Source: DASYHS01 sp035998295 (GTDB taxonomy: Bacteria > Pseudomonadota > Alphaproteobacteria > Azospirillales > Azospirillaceae). Taken from it: a stretch of DNA of 16,299 nt. Every line of letters starts with the position of its first letter. Positions within the stretch are counted from its first letter, which is position 1. Location of the stretch: contig NZ_DASYHS010000291.1 of NCBI RefSeq assembly GCF_035998295.1, positions 1-16,299 of the forward strand. Direction: 5' to 3'. The position numbers and the translations under genes were made by a program. The notes under the pieces were generated by a model that had not been told where the DNA came from, did not search any database, and worked only from the letters and a program-made list of their open reading frames with translations. This document shows, piece by piece, positions 14,558 to 16,299 of the stretch.

Positions 14558-14881
14558 CTAGACGCGGATGTCGGCGAGGAGCCCCGGCCGCTTCTCGCCG
14601 CCTTTCTTCAGCGCCTCCTCGATCTCCTTGCGGATCTTCTCCTCGATGCGGGCGCGCTCATCGGGATCCATGCCCTGGAGCCCTTCCTCGGTGAGGCCGT
14701 GGGCCTTCAGGTAGGAGTACCGGATCTTCTCGGCGGGCGTCATCCGGGCGAAGTCCAGGAACTCCTTCTCGACCTTGCTGCGCGACGCCGGCTCCTGTTG
14801 GGCGGACTGGGTGGGCGCCACCCATTTCGGGGGTACGTATCCCCCGGCTCCCACACCGGTCAGTGCGAAGGACACTTCCAT
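14558..14881 (-). CDS. Conserved-looking hypothetical protein with C-terminal helical charged domain
   Basis: A 107-residue protein. The first 30 residues are low-complexity and flexible (GVGAGGYVPPKWVAP, then TQSAQQEPAS). From about residue 36 a charged helical domain follows (FLDFARMTPAEKIRYSYLKA, GLTEEGLQGMDPDERARIEE, KIRKEIEEALKK), ending with GLLADIRV. I recall similar MTPAEKIR...LTEE...P.ER modules at the ends of small uncharacterised alphaproteobacterial proteins, but cannot name a function. The ATG at 14881 gives the most natural N-terminus; GGGAG is only two bases before it, unusually close, so a GTG some four codons upstream is possible. Composition is balanced and the gene has its own upstream region and 3' hairpin, which supports its reality. 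Confidence 0.75.
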   Translation of the reverse strand: MEVSFALTGVGAGGYVPPKWVAPTQSAQQEPASRSKVEKEFLDFARMTPAEKIRYSYLKAHGLTEEGLQGMDPDERARIEEKIRKEIEEALKKGGEKRPGLLADIRV

Positions 14882-14915
14882 ATCTCCCGTCACAACAAGC
14901 TCTTGCCGCCACGTG

Positions 14916-14928
14916 ATGCAGGCTGCAT
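14916..14928. promoter_or_regulatory. 13-bp palindrome upstream of the 107-residue gene
   Basis: ATGCAG-G-CTGCAT is a perfect inverted repeat centred about 41 bases before the start of the minus-strand gene, where an operator would be expected. No bound protein can be named and no promoter hexamers are convincing nearby. Confidence 0.35.
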
Positions 14929-14985
14929 GCCAGGGTGGAAGCGTCGGCGCAGTGCGGATGTCGCAGGGGACCGGCCGGGCCGGGA

Positions 14986-14999
14986 TTGCCCATGGGCAA
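14986..14999. repeat. 14-bp perfect palindrome
   Basis: TTGCCCATGGGCAA is self-complementary over its full length. It lies in the 159-base gap between the second LysR gene and the 107-residue gene, just beyond the hairpin at 15006-15024. It could be a regulator site for the downstream gene or part of a 3'-end structure. Confidence 0.4.
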
Positions 15000-15005
15000 G
15001 ATTTT

Positions 15006-15024
15006 CCCGGCACGGGTTGCCGGG
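15006..15024 (-). terminator. 7-bp-arm hairpin after second LysR gene
   Basis: CCCGGCA (15006-15012) and TGCCGGG (15018-15024) are perfect complements with a 5-base loop, beginning 17 bases past the LysR stop on the minus strand. On that strand it is followed by AAAA rather than U residues, so it is not a textbook intrinsic terminator; a structural 3' end is the likeliest role. Confidence 0.4.
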
Positions 15025-15040
15025 GAGCCGCGGCCCCGGG

Positions 15041-15961
15041 CTACAGCGCCGCGCCCACTTCCCTGATGACGCCGCGCATCCAGCGATGCAGGGGGTCGGC
15101 ATCGTGCCGCTGGTGCCAGACCATGTGCATGGTGACGTCGTCGAGCTGGAGCGGCGGGCGAAGGATCTTGATCCCGGCAGCCGGCGCCAGCCTGCGGACC
15201 AGCTTTTCAGGCAGCGTCGCGACGAGGTTGCCGGCGCCGACCACCAGGGGCACCGCCGCGAAGCTCGGCAGGACCAGGGCGATGCGCCGGCGCAGCCCGC
15301 GGGCCGCCAGCACGGCGTCGGTCGGGCTGCCGCCGCGCCCCTCCGGGGAGACGACGACGTGATCGCAGGCCAGATATGTCTCGAGGTCGACCTCGCCCCC
15401 GGCCACGGCCGGGTTTCCGGCGGCGGCCAGCATCACCATCCTCTCGACGTAGAGCGGCTCGCGCCGCAGCTCGGTGACGATTTCCCCCGCGGGGACGACG
15501 GCGAGATCCGCCTCGCCCCCGATCAGCTGGCCCTGGAACCGGAGCCGGTCGGTGACGCGCACGCGCAGGTCGAGCCCCGGCGCCTCGCGCCGCAGGCGGG
15601 GGACCAGCGGCGGCAGCAGGACGCAATCCACCAGGTCCGGCGACGCCAGGGTCATCGAGGCCTGGACCGTCGCCGGCAGGAAAGGCCCGTCGCCGGCCCC
15701 CATGACCAGCGAGATCTCGGCCAGGGCGCGGCGCAGCGGCGCGGCCAGTTCCAGCGCCCGGGCGGTCGGCAGCATCTCGCCGCCCTGCCGGACGAGCAGG
15801 GGATCGCCGAACATCTGGCGCAGCCGGTTCAACGCCTTGCTCGTCGCCGACTGGCTGAGGCCGATCCGCTCGCCGGCCCGGGTGACGTTCCGCTCCGCCA
15901 GCAACGCGTCGAAGGCGACGAGCAGATTCAGGTCGATGGCAGCCAAATTCCTCATGGTCAT
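15041..15961 (-). CDS. LysR family transcriptional regulator (NodD/NahR-like group)
   Basis: A 306-residue regulator. The N-terminus MRNLAAIDLNLLVAFDALLAERNVTRAGERIGLSQSATSKALNRLR is typical of the NodD/NahR/SyrM-like branch, in which the DLNLL..FDAL..ERNVTRA start is diagnostic. The effector domain runs from about residue 95 (ASMTLASPDLVDCVLLPPLV) to the end. Two in-frame ATGs exist, at 15961 and 15955; neither has a clear ribosome site and the upstream one is given. A perfect T-N11-A palindrome sits eight bases beyond the start, in the gap shared with the divergent cupin gene, which suggests autoregulation and control of the cupin. Inducer unknown. It is distinct from the BenM-like regulator at 6229, so the two control separate units. 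Confidence 0.93.
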   Translation of the reverse strand: MTMRNLAAIDLNLLVAFDALLAERNVTRAGERIGLSQSATSKALNRLRQMFGDPLLVRQGGEMLPTARALELAAPLRRALAEISLVMGAGDGPFLPATVQASMTLASPDLVDCVLLPPLVPRLRREAPGLDLRVRVTDRLRFQGQLIGGEADLAVVPAGEIVTELRREPLYVERMVMLAAAGNPAVAGGEVDLETYLACDHVVVSPEGRGGSPTDAVLAARGLRRRIALVLPSFAAVPLVVGAGNLVATLPEKLVRRLAPAAGIKILRPPLQLDDVTMHMVWHQRHDADPLHRWMRGVIREVGAAL

Positions 15962-15968
15962 GAACTGT

Positions 15969-15983
15969 ATGGCAACATGCCAT
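15969..15983. promoter_or_regulatory. LysR operator, perfect 15-bp T-N11-A palindrome
   Basis: ATGGCA-ACA-TGCCAT is a perfect inverted repeat with T15970 and A15982 in T-N11-A spacing. It lies in the 93-base gap between the divergent LysR and cupin genes, close to the LysR start. It has the same 6-3-6 geometry as the palindrome at 6211-6225 but a different sequence, as expected for two different regulators. Confidence 0.6.
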
Positions 15984-16054
15984 TTCCGTCACGGCCTTCC
16001 CGCCGCCAGGATGAGCCCCGCGCCGATCGGAGCGCATGAGAGAGGAGACGGAGC

Positions 16055-16299
16055 ATGACGACGGAAAGCAGGGAAGCGCAGCAGGGTGGTTCGATCGTCG
16101 AGGCGGGCGCCGGCAGACGCTACGACGTGCTGGGCGACCAGCTCGTGTTCAAGGGGACGGGTGCCCGGGGTGCCTGGTCCGTCTTCGAGATCGAGAAGCG
16201 GCCGGGCGCACCGACGCCGCCGCATACCCACGCCTGGGACGAGGCATATTACATCCTCTCGGGGGCGGTCGAGATGATGCTGGGCGAGCGCGTCTTCGA
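16055..16299 (+). CDS. Cupin domain-containing protein, 5' part
   Basis: The first 81 residues of a small cupin, cut by the window end. A polar N-terminus leads into GDQLVFKGTGARGAWSVFEI and cupin motif 1, GAPTPPHTHAWDEAYYILSG, which has the HxH-x3-E-x6-G form that binds a metal ion. Function of the full protein cannot be told: small one-domain cupins include dioxygenases, isomerases and stress proteins. GAGGAG is about 7 bases before the ATG. The gene is divergent from the LysR gene and the palindrome 15969-15983 lies between them, so LysR control is likely. Confidence 0.85.
   Translation, partial: MTTESREAQQGGSIVEAGAGRRYDVLGDQLVFKGTGARGAWSVFEIEKRPGAPTPPHTHAWDEAYYILSGAVEMMLGERVF

Noticed and set aside
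14021..16039. 672-codon plus-strand open frame
   Set aside because: It crosses the protease, the 107-residue gene and the second LysR gene on the other strand; no domain and biased composition.

Overview
The window is very GC-rich, densely packed bacterial DNA. Shine-Dalgarno-type starts are common, there are several start/stop overlaps, and TAXI-TRAP, TauD, IclR and LysR genes are abundant. This fits an alphaproteobacterium, possibly of the Rhodospirillales, with a catabolically versatile lifestyle. That placement is an inference from gene content and base composition, since no RNA gene or marker is present. I see no mobile element, CRISPR array, tRNA or rRNA.

Region 1 (1-5291, plus strand) is an uptake and catabolism cluster. 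It opens with the end of a NitT/TauT-type ABC permease and an overlapping IclR regulator. Next come a two-domain extradiol-dioxygenase-like protein with a complete active site, a TAXI solute-binding protein and a fused TRAP permease. Short GC hairpins follow the IclR and dioxygenase genes. The likely theme is import and ring cleavage of an aromatic or related organic acid under IclR control; the substrate cannot be read from the sequence.

Region 2 (5313-7364) holds a TauD/TfdA-type Fe(II)/2-oxoglutarate dioxygenase (minus strand) divergent from a LysR regulator, with two abutting T-N11-A sites between them. A 66-codon minus-strand gene with a perfect AGGAGG ribosome site follows.

Region 3 (7473-10342, plus) carries an Old Yellow Enzyme of the YqjM/XenA class. 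It is followed by a tightly coupled pair: a class-IV PLP aminotransferase-like protein and a P-loop sulfotransferase-like protein. The aminotransferase homologue has no lysine where the Schiff-base lysine should be. The pair resembles, in reverse order, a single fused plant protein. This is the most unusual part of the window.

Region 4 (10412-14881) contains a large hybrid histidine kinase (PAS-GAF-PAS-PAS-HisKA-HATPase-receiver), a small AT-richer two-helix membrane protein, a CPBP-family intramembrane protease (minus) and a 107-residue charged hypothetical protein (minus).

Region 5 (15041-16299) has a second LysR regulator (minus) divergent from a cupin gene cut by the window end. A perfect 15-bp T-N11-A palindrome lies between them.
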